A stretch of DNA of 64,000 bases from Dysidea avara (lineage: Eukaryota > Porifera > Demospongiae > Dictyoceratida > Dysideidae). The notes under the pieces are model-generated. The model had not been told where the DNA came from and made no database searches. It saw only the letters and a program-made list of their open reading frames with translations. Shown piece by piece: positions 1 to 12,661 of this stretch (its first letter is position 1; the number at the start of each line of letters is the position of its first letter). A program made the position numbers and the translations under genes. The stretch covers positions 25,400,765 through 25,464,764 of the forward strand of contig NC_089281.1 of NCBI RefSeq assembly GCF_963678975.1, written 5' to 3'.

Positions 1-1224
1 AATGACTACAAACGATCTACAAATTAACCTCCTACTAATCAGGACTAGGCACTAGTTTTCTCACTGCCATCATGGAATTCCTGGTCGTGATAAACTGTAT
101 TAATGGTTAACTACTTCTTGATTATAATTCCAGATTCCAGTTAAAGCACTGCATATGCTCGTGCACTACAGAAAATATAGCAGTAGGGTGTGGTCTCGAG
201 CCAAATATAACACTCGGCTTCATCTTGTACTATATTTGTCTCTCGACCATACCCTGATGCTATATTTCCATATTGCACTCATTGCAGTATTTTTAACCAA
301 CAGACATCATGGCTCATGTTAATAGCAGACATCATGGCTCAATGTATCCTGTATACACATATACTTGTTTACCTGTAACAATTTTGGTTCCAGTCAAATC
401 TCCTGTTGATCTGATATAAAATGTTTTTAATCTGTTGATAACAAATTAAGTATTCCCTGCCAGTGTATAGCAGACAACATGGCACATACATAGCAGACAT
501 CATGCCTCATTACAATCACAGTTATTACAGTCACATACTATTAGGTTATGTAATACATGATAAGTTGTATACAATTACTGCTCTGGACTAGGTGGTCTGG
601 ACTACTGGACTCAGGTTGTTGTTTTTTCCTTTTTACCAAACAATTATTTGGGAGTGTGTAAACAGTGGAAAGGACTACTGGAATGGTGGAATGAAATTTT
701 AATATCATTCATCCAAATAATAAGTACAGCACTTCCCCCCTTAAGTAAGCAATTAAATAGGATTTTCCTTGAAGTCACCTCTTTTAACATACTTCACCTC
801 ACCATAATACTTTTATTCACTTGTATGACTTATAACTCATTACTTTATCACTTGTCTGAAAACTTATAAAAATTTATAGCTCTACCATGCATGTATATTC
901 TTAACAAATTGTCTTAATGAAGGTTCAGTTCAGTGTGCAATGTGGCACCACCATGCACAAAGAAGTTTGGCTTAAATTTTATTTTCTGATGTAACTGTAG
1001 ATGGCTCATTGTAAATGCTTATGAGATACTTCACAATACAGTGCATGTACTTTTACAGTGCATACATGTCAGCTAGCTAACATTTTTGTTGTTGATTTCC
1101 CATTGGGAACAGGGTTAAGTCAAAAGTCTACTTATTGGCATTCCTATAATGTTAGATGAACTGCTATTGTGACTTTAAAGTACATTACATTGGTAAACTA
1201 TGCATCAAGTTTTCTACGTTGGAG
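1..1224. other. gene-free repeat-rich stretch
   Basis: No supported gene. Bases 140-300 carry a degenerate palindrome related to the better preserved one at 1229-1374. Bases 300-510 hold several scattered copies of a short motif reading agacatcatggct. Bases 640-800 are repeated in inverse orientation at about 3120-3270, so the 73-codon ORF there is repeat sequence and not a gene. Confidence 0.5.
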
Positions 1225-1228
1225 TTAA

Positions 1229-1374
1229 AGCACCGCCGCGTGTGTGTACGGAAAATATAGTACAAGGGAGTGTGTCGAGAGGCTAATACAGCACGAGGCG
1301 AAGCCGAGTGCTGTATTTGCCTCAAGACACCCCCCGAGTACTGTATTTTTCGTACACACAAGTAAGGCGGTGCT
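1229..1374. mobile_element. TTAA-flanked palindromic MITE
   Basis: A 146-bp near-palindrome whose ends read AGCACCGCC and GGCGGTGCT. TTAA lies directly outside each end (1225-1228 and 1375-1378), the target duplication used by piggyBac-type elements. No coding capacity. A decayed relative lies at about 140-300. Confidence 0.55.
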
Positions 1375-1378
1375 TTAA

Positions 1379-4300
1379 GTGTTATATTGTACTTCCTGGT
1401 CTCGTCTGGCTTGGAGCGATTTTCTCTAGTACTCAAACCACTGCGATTTTCGGTGATAAGGATATCAGTAAGTGTTCATATAATCTATTTCTAGTCGTAG
1501 AACAAACTAATAGGATTAGTTTGGCTAGTTTTAGTGATTTACAATGTCACGCACATGATCAATCGTGCTGTCTTAGTGGAGTCATGTTTAAAAGCTTCGT
1601 GATCAGACGATCAGTAAGTGTTTATACAATCTATTCCTAGCCGTAGAACGAACTCGTAGGATTAGTTTGGCTGGTTTTAGCGATTTACAGTGTGTTGTTT
1701 ACGTAACATTCCTTAAATAAATTCTCCGCATAACTGTACTGTATTTTCCCAAGTGTGCTGTATTTGCCCAATTAAGTGCATAACTGTACTGTATTTGCCC
1801 AATTAGCTGCATAACTGTACTGTATGACTCGTACAGTACAGTTATGCAGTTGATTAGTACTATATGGACAATACGATTCCCGGAATCGCTTTGATCCTCC
1901 CATGCAAAGTACAATATGGTGAGGTGAAGTATGCTAAACAGAGTACAATATAATGGTCGGCCCTCGGCCATTTTCCGACCAAGTGATGCTGTTGACCGAT
2001 CAATGTAGCCGTTGGTCGGCCATTTGTGCCGATCAAATTTTTTAACTGTAATTCTTTATTATTAGTCTTTATAACATGTAATATTATAGTTATTATTATT
2101 GTCGTATCGTTAACTTTCCTTACCGAAGCTATTTAATCACTAAGTGAAGTCTCGATCCCGTCGAAGCATCGACTCGATGCGCATGCGTAAGCTAGAGTAC
2201 TGCACCTAGTATTTACCCAAATTATCGATTGTGGGTTACTGTCGATGTTGTGAAGAAGCGATCACTACAATGACTACACGAGTGGCGCCTTCCAAGAGAA
2301 GAAAAGAAAGTAATGTTTGCGAAGTGGAGGTACGATATTAAGTATAAGATGGCCATTTCGTGGTTATAATCTGTAGAGATGCAGTGGCTGGAGAAAGTGG
2401 AATGAAAGTCACGTGATAAAAGTATTCTGCACACGGAAAGTTCGAGAGTAAGTTTTGATCTATTGCTATTCAGAAGAGAAACTTTAGCAATAGCTAGTTG
2501 ATAATTCAATCTGTGCTGACTCAGCACCACCTGTAACAAAGCATTCAGAGGAGCACACTCCCACAGTGGCTGCCCGGCCAGCCATAGGGCTGTTCTGATA
2601 GAAGATCAGGTGCCTTTCCCTTAATCCAATAAATTTTTTAGTCTTTCTTTTGGCTAGCATGCATGCACTTCAACATACATGCACTTCAACATCTAGTGCT
2701 AGGGGTGCTGGATACCCTGGGAAAAAAACAAAGCATTTAGCCTAGCTAAGTCTACAAACTGGCTGTACAATACATTGATTCATAGTTTTTTTTGTAAAAT
2801 ATGTATGCAGCAACACAAATTGTGTACATGTATTACGAATAAACAATTAATTCTCTGTAAAATGTATGTGCATAAAGTTCAGTGATAAGTAGCTGAAAGT
2901 GGTCTCAGATTCAATCTCAGAGTGATCCTTTTTCAAAAATTTCCTGGGGGGGGGGCATACCCCCAGACCCCCCTAGAAGGCTTGTGCTTCGCACTGCAGG
3001 GTGTGCTTCGCACACTAGGATAGTACACCTCTATTTTATGGCCATGCAATTTCAGAAATGGCCAAATCAAATTTACTTTTGATTGGCCATTCTGTCCGAG
3101 CAATAATTTTCCCTTATATTGTACACTGCTAAAAGAGGTGACTTCAAGGAAAATCCTATTTATTTGCTTGCTTAAGAGGTACTCATTTGTAAGTAAAAAA
3201 TGATGTTGAACTTTTAAAAATTTCATTCACCATTCCAGTAGTCCATTCCACTGTTTATACACTCCCTAATTATATGGAAAGCTATGCTAATCTCATGTAG
3301 TTTGACCACCCCCTCCCCTCCCCACACACACACGCACGCACGTACACACACACACACACACAAAGGAAAACAGTTGCAGACTTGTCAACTTTGCCTAGCA
3401 GCAGCTGGATGGAATAGCAAGGTAGTCAACTGTCACTACTGGTAGTCACTCAGATGACCACTACTTGTATGTATTAGGATGCATGGTTACTAGTGCTGAA
3501 TGATAATATCGATAGTTCGATACTCGCCATCAAAAAATCATTATCGCAATACGATAATTATGGCTTACTATCGCGATATTGCTGTAAGATTACTAGAAAC
3601 ATTGTTACCAAGTTTATTTAACTCTTTTGTAACTCTTTAGGCTTGCTTAATGAAACGTTTGGTTGTAGGCCTATAACAAGCTATGTATATTTATTTATTG
3701 GACGTCCTCGCAATTAGTAGATTACTTCGCGAAGGGTTTAGAATCCCACTACAATTGCTGCTTGAGAAGCTGGCTTAGCTTTTTATAACTACTTGGCTTG
3801 CTTTATCATGAAAAGTTTGGCTGCAGGGCTGTAACAAAAATTGTAGAAACAATGGCCCCCCACACAATTAATTACCTAATTGATGAGCTTGCAAGAAAAC
3901 CAATCTATGATGGCATTAATCATGCTTAGCATGTTTATTTATGCATTGAATACTTGGAACTTGACTGAAGGTGTAATTATTGTGATATTATCGTATCGTG
4001 AATAATACTTCATATACATTATTCTCAGCCGGTACTCCTGTTGATGGTCAGTAACTTCAGACTTGGCTTGTACTCCAATATATTCGAGACATCACGTGCC
4101 CTCAACATGTGACAAATAAACAAACCATTCATCAGGTAAATATACATTAATTGTTCACAGTTTGTGCTAACGTGACACATGTATAACACGACCACTCGAG
4201 TTTATCGCAACTGCTGCCTTGTAATATGTCTCAACCAACCAACAGTCCCTCACCATTTCTGCCATGCATCACGTGCGCAATTGATCATGTGATGCAATAG

Positions 4301-4740
4301 ATCTCTATGATTTGCAATAGATCAGCATTAATGCAATGTGACCGTCAAGAGTAGTACAGAGGAGCACCAATGTGCAAGTAGCTACCGGAGAATTCCAGAG
4401 CTGTAAGATTTGATTCTGCCTCAGAAAGGGGGGTTAGTCCGAACCATCCGAACCCTCCCTGCCTACACCCTTGCAAGTGAAAAGAAATGGGACACAAAGA
4501 AGCACAAATGTAAGTCCATGGTGTGTGCATTGTATGTACTGTGGTATGCCAAGAGGAAACTTTGAGAATGTCTAGCAGTGAAAACATCAAGCCCTCAGCC
4601 TTATCCATTATGAAGTTACGCTTGAAGACATTAGTAAATTAGTCAGTCAGGGAGTAGACAATTCCACTAAATAAAAAATTTTAAATTTCATAGCAACTTA
4701 TTGGAACGTTGTTGCACTGAAATTGACTGAATACACTTTT
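1379..4740. other. intergenic stretch with repeat debris
   Basis: I recognise no gene. The stretch holds a direct copy of an eleven-base motif with aacatgcatgcact near 2660-2690, a CA microsatellite at about 3321-3362, an inverse copy of the 640-800 repeat at about 3120-3270, and the start of a family reading actagtgctga at 3491 that is also seen at 9271 and 19938. Bases 4470-4700 belong to the repeat family described at 15225. Confidence 0.4.
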
Positions 4741-6040
4741 GGCCTTGGTTATATATCTCACCAATCGCTGTTATGTGAAGGTATTGTGAGGTTGTTTTCT
4801 GGTAAATGATTTTTGTGAGAGTGAGTAAACCTACATGATTTCTAAGATACTGTACAGTTACAGTGCTACTGTTCTGTATGATTTACTAACTTATTTATAA
4901 AGTGTAAGATGGTGTGGAGGCAGGTCATATTCAACCTGAGTCAGACCATCTTCATTTTGATCTGGTATCATCACATCATGTAAGTCTGTGAAGGTTACAT
5001 TGTCACTAACACTACATCATCATCACCTGTAATTGAATGTTCCTCAGGGTATAGTTTACCTGCCTGAGTGCTTAATACAGGCTCTATACAGCCTTCATGT
5101 CTCATACACCATAAGTTTCTAACATTCAACTGTTTGCTCGCGTGGGTTCATACAGACATACACACACACAATTTTTCCAAAATGAACCAGGTGCATGCCC
5201 TGCTACTGGCCATAGTAGATTAAAATGATTACAACTGTAATGCTAAAACATGAAAAATTCCACATATAATAGGTGTTTTCAGGGGTCTAAATGTTTGTAC
5301 ACTAATACAACCAGTCATAAACCAGTTACCTGATCATCAAGGTTTCCACATTTCTTTAATGGGTTCTGTTGTATGCAATATCGAATTTGTACAGGTTGCA
5401 GCAGAACAGTTTTTGTGGTACACACATAATACACATGATGGTGATACTGTTGATTCACTACTGACTGTGAGGCAGTTGTTGGTCACAGTTAAACAATCCT
5501 CTACCATGCCCAGTACAAGATAGTCTTCACTCCTCACTGAAGACTAGTGTGGATAAGGCTACCAGTTAAGTGAAGGTCAGTCTATAACTTGTATTGACTT
5601 GATGTTTATCAGGCTGGGTCAGGTCGCATTTTGTCCAGTTCATCCTGGTCTGCTTATAGAATATCCGGGTCTGACCCACTTTCAATTGATCACATACTGT
5701 ATGAAACGATTTTGACGATGTGGAAGTGTATTAATCCATCTTGTAGCAGCCAATTTCATTCATGAGCCATATGAGGAGGTAGGATACTCTCTGTAGGTAT
5801 ACGTGGAGCCACATATATTTATCAGTAAGGTGTGTTGGTATGTATGCACAAAACCATGCCCATTTATAGGAAATCTTGCGTGGAACCATGTCCACTAACC
5901 AATTGTTAATTACAAAACTTTCCTGTGTGGCTATCATGTAGCTACCTGCTTGTATCCCCAGAATGTAACTCTTGGCGCATACCTTGGTTTTAATTTAGTG
6001 GGGTCAGATCTGAGTCTGACCTGGATTGTTATCCACATCA
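4740..6040 (-). repeat. segmental duplication copy 1, possibly exonic on the minus strand
   Basis: About 1.3 kb that matches 18131-20350 with many substitutions but long collinear blocks. On the minus strand both copies can be read around 5130-4990 as a stretch ending in GDDDVVLVTM followed by a stop, with MRHEGCIEPVLSTQAGKL upstream. The same residues and the same stop appear in the second copy. This may be an old terminal exon of a family I do not recognise, or a repeat that has kept a frame by chance. Confidence 0.4.
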
Positions 6041-6156
6041 GTGACCCAGTTTTAATCCTAATCTTTGTTACATGTTTGTATATGCTTACAAACAAAATCA
6101 TGCTATACCTTTTACACAGTTGGTACCACATGATAGGAAGTAATCCAATCAGTTTA

Positions 6157-6450
6157 AAATCCATTCCACTTATCTGAGGAATCATGCTATTTGTTGTGGT
6201 CTGATGTGACAATGCCCTAAAATTCCCCTGACCACATATCACAGAGTGGTTATCACAGAGTGGTCAGGATAATGAACTCTTTGACATAACATACTGAGTT
6301 TGTACCACAAATCTGTATGTGATCAGGGGAATTACCCTGTCCACGATAGCCACTCTGTGATATGTGGTCAGGGGAATTTTAGGGCATTGTCACATTGGAC
6401 CACAAACAAATACTGTAGCATGATTTCTCAGATAAGTGGAATGGATTTTA
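6157..6450. mobile_element. inverted-repeat (hairpin) element
   Basis: Two arms of about 95-100 bp, 6157-6252 and about 6349-6450, are near-perfect reverse complements. They share atccattccacttatctgag, the gccctaaaattcccctgacc block and the ccactctgtgatatgtgg block. About 100 bp separate the arms. There is no transposase. It reads as a non-autonomous foldback or MITE-type element. Confidence 0.6.
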
Positions 6451-6474
6451 TATGTTATGAACTCACATATATGT

Positions 6475-6840
6475 TCAACTTGGACATATTACAATTGACA
6501 CAACCAGTTTACAATTCAAAGCCAAAGAAGTAGTTACACAACAGTCTTTCCCAGTCACTAATTGTTCTGTTAGATGTGTTTGCTCTTGTACTGATAGAAC
6601 TACAGTAGTCTCAGTGTACTCCAAATAGTCAAACACTTTGTGTTCCTCTAACTGTGATGAGTTGTTGTGTACATGTGGTCCTAATGGTACCTCCCTGAAC
6701 TGGTAAATGGAAATTGGTGAACTGATCAGTTCCGAATAGACTGGAACTTGTAATGGAATACTTTTTGTTGTCATCAGTGAAGAAGCATCAGCAATCATAA
6801 GATTAGTAACTTCACAACTATAAATACAATCAAATACAAA
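6475..6840 (-). CDS. putative terminal exon, unknown multi-copy family (copy A)
   Basis: Read on the minus strand, an acceptor-like tttatag near 6820 opens a frame of about 115 codons ending at 6475. It contains CEVTNLMIADASSLMTTK, PLQVPVYSELISSPISIYQF and REVPLGPHVHNN. Copies lie at 13894-14265 (open, with one whole-codon deletion and many substitutions) and 22560-23240 (broken). Keeping the frame between diverged copies A and B argues for coding selection. The tail has a YxxL motif (YSEL) and a hydrophobic C-terminus. I do not recognise the family. Upstream exons were not identified, so this may be a gene fragment carried by a repeat. Confidence 0.4.
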   Translation of the reverse strand, partial: FVFDCIYSCEVTNLMIADASSLMTTKSIPLQVPVYSELISSPISIYQFREVPLGPHVHNNSSQLEEHKVFDYLEYTETTVVLSVQEQTHLTEQLVTGKDCCVTTSLALNCKLVVSIVICPS

Positions 6841-7124
6841 GTTCTAAAGCAATGCCTGAAATATTACTATATATAGTCGTGCATAATTTGTGCTTTCTGA
6901 CTTGTCTACTTTGCATCAAGATAAAACAGTGAAGAAAGCCTCAGTATAGGCATCATTATGGTGTACTTTTTAGCATACCTGAGTAAGACTGCAAATGTTC
7001 AAAGTTATTCAGCTACCTATCTTGTTTGATGTAATGTCACTATACTGAAGATCCAACTAATGATTTTGCAGTGATTATTCCCTTTTATACTGTAGATTAT
7101 GACATCATTATGGGCATGTGACTT

Positions 7125-7214
7125 GCCCTTAAATGGCACAAAATATGTAGGTATGCCCTTAAATGGCACAAAATATGTAGGCATGCCCTTAAATGGTACA
7201 AAATATGTATACAT
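7125..7214. repeat. 30-bp tandem repeat, three units
   Basis: Three head-to-tail copies of a 30-bp unit beginning tgcccttaaatggcacaaaa, with one or two changes per unit. The reading frame through it on the minus strand (repeated FVPFKG) is a product of the repeat and not evidence of a gene. Confidence 0.75.
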
Positions 7215-8450
7215 TCCCAGGTTTTCTAATTCAATTTTCTCAAGTTATTATGTATTGGTGTTGATCATCCAGTTGTACATGTCACATGTGTTGCTACTTT
7301 TCCATGGTAAACTGCATTCATTACAAGTTGATAGCTCCAAGCACAAAATATATATGAGATATATATAGTTGTTGTGTTGTTCCATTTATGTAGAAAATAT
7401 AAGTTAGTTGTACAGTTTGGGGATGTGCAATATAGTGATATACTGTAAGGCAGAAAATTTTGGTGGGGGCGAATATGCATGGATTTGCCAAAATTTTACT
7501 CGCCATTTTTCTAATGCTGTTCATCAGTGAGTGAATATTGGTTACAGTGGTGAGTTGTTAGTCTTCCGCAAGTATCCCATTGAATACAGTATGGTTTTAG
7601 ACTAATAGCTCAGGCATCAGTTCGAGCGATTCAGCTCAGTGCCCATGCACATGCCTTGCCTTGCTTGCCACACGTGTTCCAGTCTCGATTACAGACTTAG
7701 CGAGCTAGTGCATGTTGTTTTTATTACAGCTAGCTATTTGCATAAGAGCATGTCGATTCGAATGAGAGGCATTGAACTGTAGTACTTCATCCGTAGACAT
7801 CGCAAAGCTTTGTCGCCAACACTGTCAGATTAAAATTGCGTGGGCAAAGTAATGTCATGCATTCGCCAAAATATTATTCACCAATTTCTGCCAATGATCA
7901 ACTCACCAAAAATTTCTCCTGCCAAAATTTTCCGTTATACAGTAGCGACATAAAATTTGCTATCATTTAAAAGTTCATATATGCATGATTTTAATATTTT
8001 TTGGCTGTTAAAACTTAGTCGACAACTAGTGTGTGTGAGTACCTATACTGGATGTCTCAAGATATGTACCCACCCAGTGCACATTTAATAGGCAAGAAAT
8101 ATCTACTGCTTATACACACGAATATTGTTTAACTTAACACACGAATATTGTTTAATTTAACACACGAATATTGTTTAATTTAACACACGAATATTGTTTA
8201 ACTTAACACACGAATATTTTTAACTTAACACACAAATATTGTTTAATTTTGCACACGAATATTGTTTAATTTAACACACGAATATTATTCGAAGTGGCTA
8301 TATTACAGGCCCGTAACGTAGGATTTTTTTGCTATATTTACGGCATTCCTAAGTGCGCATGTGCGAGCATCTTGTGACTTAGTCGGTCACGGTGCAAATA
8401 TTTATTTACCTGGTCGTTTGTTGTAGAACTCGAGTATCAAACATACTAGT

Positions 8451-8577
8451 TGTATGAAGGTAAGTTTTTGGGTGAGTTCGAGGCGAGCTAGGGTTGGCCC
8501 GGCTTCGCCGGGACGCTCGCTTCGCTCGCTCCAACCCTAGCTCGCCTCGAACTCACCCAAAAACTTACCTTCATACA
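8451..8577. repeat. perfect 47-bp-arm hairpin
   Basis: Arms 8451-8497 and 8531-8577 are exact reverse complements. The loop itself contains a smaller hairpin, cccggcttcgccggg at 8498-8512. It is far more GC-rich than its surroundings. The lack of any mismatch suggests it is young or kept identical by gene conversion. Confidence 0.85.
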
Positions 8578-8743
8578 GACAGTGAAAGTCATCATTGTGT
8601 TTAACAGGCAAACGTCAGGTTAACGTTAGGGTTAGGGTCGGGTTCGGGTTGGGTTCAGCTTTGGTTTCTTCTTCACTGGTTTGGGTTAGACTATAGATTT
8701 GTAGCTAACATTTAAATAGTACAAAAACAAGAAAAATAGCCAG

Positions 8744-8822
8744 CAAGCACCGATGGTACAGTGGTAGAGCATGGGTACTCCAATCCTGGATGTGTGGGTT
8801 CGAGCCTCGATAACATCGCACT
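8744..8822 (+). other. tRNA-like sequence (SINE module or degraded tRNA)
   Basis: Contains a good A-box (TGGTACAGTGGTAGAGC) and B-box (GGTTCGAGCCT) at tRNA-like spacing, followed by a T run at 8821 that could end pol III transcription. The acceptor and T stems pair poorly, so a functional tRNA is unlikely. It lies inside the terminal-inverted-repeat element at 8290-8986. Confidence 0.45.
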
Positions 8823-9683
8823 TTTTTTCTTCATTTCTTATACCTTTTTGTGTCACGATTTTATCTAAGTTTTTTTAAAAAATAGTAACAAACTAAGTCA
8901 TGAGATGCTTGCACATGCGCACTTAGGAATGCCGTAAATATAGCAAAAAAATCCTTTGTTACGGGTCCGTAAATATAGCCACTTCCAATATTATTTAACT
9001 TAACACGAATATTGTTTAACTTAACACACGAATATTGTTTTAACTTAATTACTAACTTGTAACTCAATTTCATGAAAAGATACATGTTTATATACCAGAG
9101 CCTGTGTTAACAGTCATCTGAATTAAGTGGTCACCTTTGTATAATGGCTATTGTCATGTGGTCCCAAATATTTTCTAATATAAATGTATTCATTGTGGCC
9201 TGGTCACCTGTCTAATGTGTATATATATAAAGGCCAGTCAGATTAAATCTTCACACATCACCATCAACTAGTGCTGAGCGGTTTTGATATTTCATAGATG
9301 GTGCGGTATTGTCAACTTGATATTGCGGTATAACTAAATTATTGGATACCTTAGTATGATGCTATTTTAGACCTATAGTACTAGATTTAGACACAGAAAT
9401 GACCCTAAAAATTTTCAGTTAACAACAGAATTGTGTTGAAAGCCAATTGCAACAAGTACACAGAAAATTTTGGAATTTTCAACTAGAGTAGGGACCATAG
9501 CACATTGATATAAAGTACTGAAACAAGTTGGAGTATAGTGCACAATATTAAATCACAGTAAAACAATAAGAAGTGTTATATCCTTACTGTGCTTAGGGTA
9601 CATTTTGAAGCCTTTGTTCTCACAGCTGAGATTTGTATTGTTGACAGATTTGGTATATACTATGTCCAATGAATTTTGATAGT

Positions 9684-9805
9684 CTATGTGTACGTGTGCG
9701 CGTGTGTGTGTGTGCGCGTGTGTGTGTGCGCGCGTGTGTGTGCGCGCGTGTGTGTGTGCGCGTTTGTGTGTGTGTGAGAGAGAGAGTGTGTAGTATAAAT
9801 TAGTG

Positions 9806-9891
<86 letters not shown>

Positions 9892-9892
9892 T
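9684..9892. repeat. long TG microsatellite with CG-interrupted left part
   Basis: About 100 bp of mixed (TG)n with periodic gcgcg steps, followed by about 90 bp of uninterrupted TG from 9806. The alternating purine-pyrimidine tract could adopt Z-DNA. The ORFs through it (poly-HT, poly-VC) are not genes. Confidence 0.9.
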
Positions 9893-12335
9893 GTGGGTGG
9901 GTGGGGCCTGTGCTACTGTGTGCATAGTGTAGTATGTGTATTTGTGGTATGTGTGTCATTCAGTAGCCACAGTTGCCCACCAATACAGTAATAACATTTA
10001 GTCATTGTCAATAAAACTTTTTTCTTGGGGCAGTTATTATCAGCCACAGTGGCTCTTCCCTCCACCACTTATTTATGAAAAAACAGTTATGAAGTCACAA
10101 AGCAGACTAACTGTGTTGGCTAGCCACACTCCACACTCGAATGATGATCTTATCTAACCTAGTGGTTTACCTGTACTTTAATTTATTTGCAACACATTGG
10201 TCAACCAGTGACTACCTCTCAATAGAGACCAATTTCTAACCACTACTCACAAGCACTAAATTTTTCCCAAACACTTTTAATGAGTAGGTTTGGTTGTAAT
10301 TAGTTTAGGACTTGACCAATCATCTACCATGTCCTAAAGAACACAAACTTGTTATTGTAACAGAGACTCCATTCCTTGCTTGCCATCTGTGTTCACTTAT
10401 TTTTATCAGTTGAATGTGTGGCTCTCTAGTTTGTTATTCCTCTTGATAAGCCATCAGCATTCCTAACATTAGTGTAATGATAATTTGAAGTTTATTAGTT
10501 AACATTAAACCAGTGTAGAAGTGCTCTGAAGCCTTCAGATATTTGTTTTGTCCCATTAGCCAAGTGTTCCAGTGTAGCCATGCATTAGATGAAAATGAAA
10601 CTGTACGTGTGTTTCTATAGTGTTTTAACTGATGTTAATCACCTACCACAGTTATCCAAGTGTTGACAAGGTTTCTTTTTACAATTTGGTGGTAAGTTAT
10701 ATAGCATTGCACAAGAAGCCTTTCGTTGCTCAGGACACTTGCGCTATCAAAACTCGTATCATGGCTTCTAGCAAAGATATGGCTTGGATAGCAAACTGGT
10801 GGGTCAGGTATTTTGTTTGACTTTAAACAAGTGCATATAGTTGGAACTTAGTGTTCCATAAATAGTTAAAAGCATGATCTCCTTGGTTAGTCTAAGTTAG
10901 CCATGTTCTGCATACATGGAATGAAAGAGTACACAAACACAGTGTCAGAAAAAAGTTTTTTTGGAGGGATTTTTATGTTGTACCTAAATCTAATGCCAAC
11001 GTGTAGCTAGCTTTGCCACAATCACATCTGATGATCTGATGTGGCTGGCAGTGATAATCTCTTAGCTCACTTGTGGGTGTTCACCTATTATGTCTTTTGT
11101 GACCAGCAGGTGATTTGAGGTTGGTGGTAATCCAATCAGGTCCTCTAAGCTGAGACCAGAGTAGACAATGGGCTGTGCGGCTAATTCACCACCATTCATG
11201 AATACATTTACTACATTGACAGATCTCATTCTGCTTCATTGCCAATATGTGGGTTGGCGGCTGTCCAAACAAGACCATAGTACTGTAAGAGAGGCCATAT
11301 CATACTGACCGGAGAGTGAATCATGTTACATCCTCTATAAGTGTAATACCTTTAGTTTTGATAGCAGCCATTGTATGGTGTGTGTGTACCAATGGACCAT
11401 ATGCCTAACTGTTTGTCATTGAAGCCCATTATGTGCTCCACTCATGTACATTAGATGAAAATCACTTACTATCCCTTTGTTTGAACTACTGTAGTCTTAC
11501 AAATACAGTGAACTGCTTAAGAGCTCAACTGTTTGGAATGTGATTTGAGTTATTGAATTATCTGTGTGTCTTTATGGACCATTGACACAATCTCTGAATT
11601 GAACACCGCCAGCAAGGTCAGCAGACATCAAGGATGCTGGGCAATTTACAAGGGCCCCCTTGCATGATTCCTCCCCTATGTTGCTTCATTGCTTACTATC
11701 GACACAGGTTACAAAATAATAGGCCTGGATAAAAGACATTGGCAGACCAAGCGATACACACAATTTGCACATAAAACTTGGGTCACTGTTAACTTGTTTG
11801 TTGAGGTTTTTTGGTAAAGCATGTGATGATATTGCCATGCAGAACAATGAAATTGCTGACTCTAATAACTACATGGTGAATAGCTCACTGGCCTGTGGGA
11901 TGCGTAAGCTGTTTGTAGCCAGGGAAAACAAGTAATAAATATTTTTTCATGCTCTATTGAGAATTCTAATGGCGGAGAATGACATCGTAGTGTAGAAATT
12001 AGTACGTCCATTACAAGCAAATGTCAATCGGAATGCTATTTTTGTATATGATGTGTTGTGTCCTGGTAGTCATCCATAGGTAAGCCTATCTTCCATATTG
12101 GATGACTGTTGTGCCTTCTGTGACAATTACTTATCTCATTTTTGATTACCCCATTTTAACAGCAGTTTTACCAACACAGATTTTTAACCCAATGTGTGTG
12201 TACCATGTCACATGCTTTTCTCACATGTTATATTCTTATACTTGACCTGTGGGACACATGAAAGGGATGGTATATGATTTGTGTATGTAGCTGCTGTGAG
12301 GGTATGGCCTTGACATACCAACCCACATGTTCTGG
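9893..12335. other. intergenic stretch, nothing identified
   Basis: I see no domain, long ORF or clear element. A short segment at about 10665-10702 is bounded by acag and gtaagt and could be a small exon, but its translation (YPSVDKVSFYNLV) matches nothing I know. Confidence 0.35.
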
Positions 12336-12351
12336 TTAGTGTGGTTTGGAC

Positions 12352-12584
12352 AATAGTTGACTGTGGTCAGCAATGGACAGATGGGTCAGGCTTCTGTCTG
12401 CAACCATAGCAGTGATTTTGATATTCAAATAGTTGACTGTGGTCATAGCAATGGACAGATGGGTCAGGCTTCTGTCCGCAACCATAGCAGTGATTTTGAT
12501 ATTCAAATAGTTGACCGTGGTCATAGCAATGGACAGATGGGTCAGGCTTCTGTCCGCAACCATAGCAGTGATTTTGATATTCAG
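12352..12584. repeat. 78-bp tandem repeat, three units
   Basis: Three units of 75-78 bp, each containing caatggacagatgggtcagg and ccatagcagtgattttgat. Units 2 and 3 are almost identical and unit 1 lacks three bases. The array ends about 80 bp before the first exon of the UBOX5-like gene, so it could lie in its promoter or 5' UTR. Confidence 0.9.
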
Positions 12585-12661
12585 TGACCACTTGAGTAAA
12601 CTGTGCAATTGAGGTATTCACTAATGCATCAATTACCTTTACAGTGTCAGGTCTTTATGAA

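Larger units (their letters stand above)
8290..8986. mobile_element. 697-bp terminal-inverted-repeat element with 9-bp target duplication
   Basis: Ends begin [C/G]GAAGTGGCTATAT and are inverted repeats of roughly 90 bp. They include tttttttgctatatttacgg and cattcctaagtgcgcatgtg. The same 9 bp, AATATTATT, flank both sides (8281-8289 and 8987-8995), as expected of Mutator-like transposons. The interior has a perfect 47-bp-arm hairpin and a tRNA-like segment but no transposase, so it is non-autonomous. It sits inside a minisatellite array. Confidence 0.65.
8110..9055. repeat. 24-bp minisatellite array split by a transposable element
   Basis: Units close to acacacgaatattgtttaac repeat about seven times at 8110-8289 and resume at about 8996-9055. 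The interruption is the element at 8290-8986. The units are AT-rich and vary mainly in the taacttaac or taatttaac tail. Confidence 0.75.

Noticed and set aside
7017-7214. FVPFKG-repeat ORF on the minus strand
   Set aside because: Product of a 30-bp tandem repeat.
8620-8665. TTAGGG-like telomeric repeats (gttagggttagggtcgggttcggg)
   Set aside because: Only two units, degenerate, inside a transposable element; no interstitial telomere array.
8860-9085. CRISPR-like interpretation of the cacacgaatattgtttaa array
   Set aside because: Units are contiguous with no unique spacers, and the genome is eukaryotic.
9684-9991. ORFs of His-Thr or Val-Cys repeats
   Set aside because: They are translations of the TG microsatellite.
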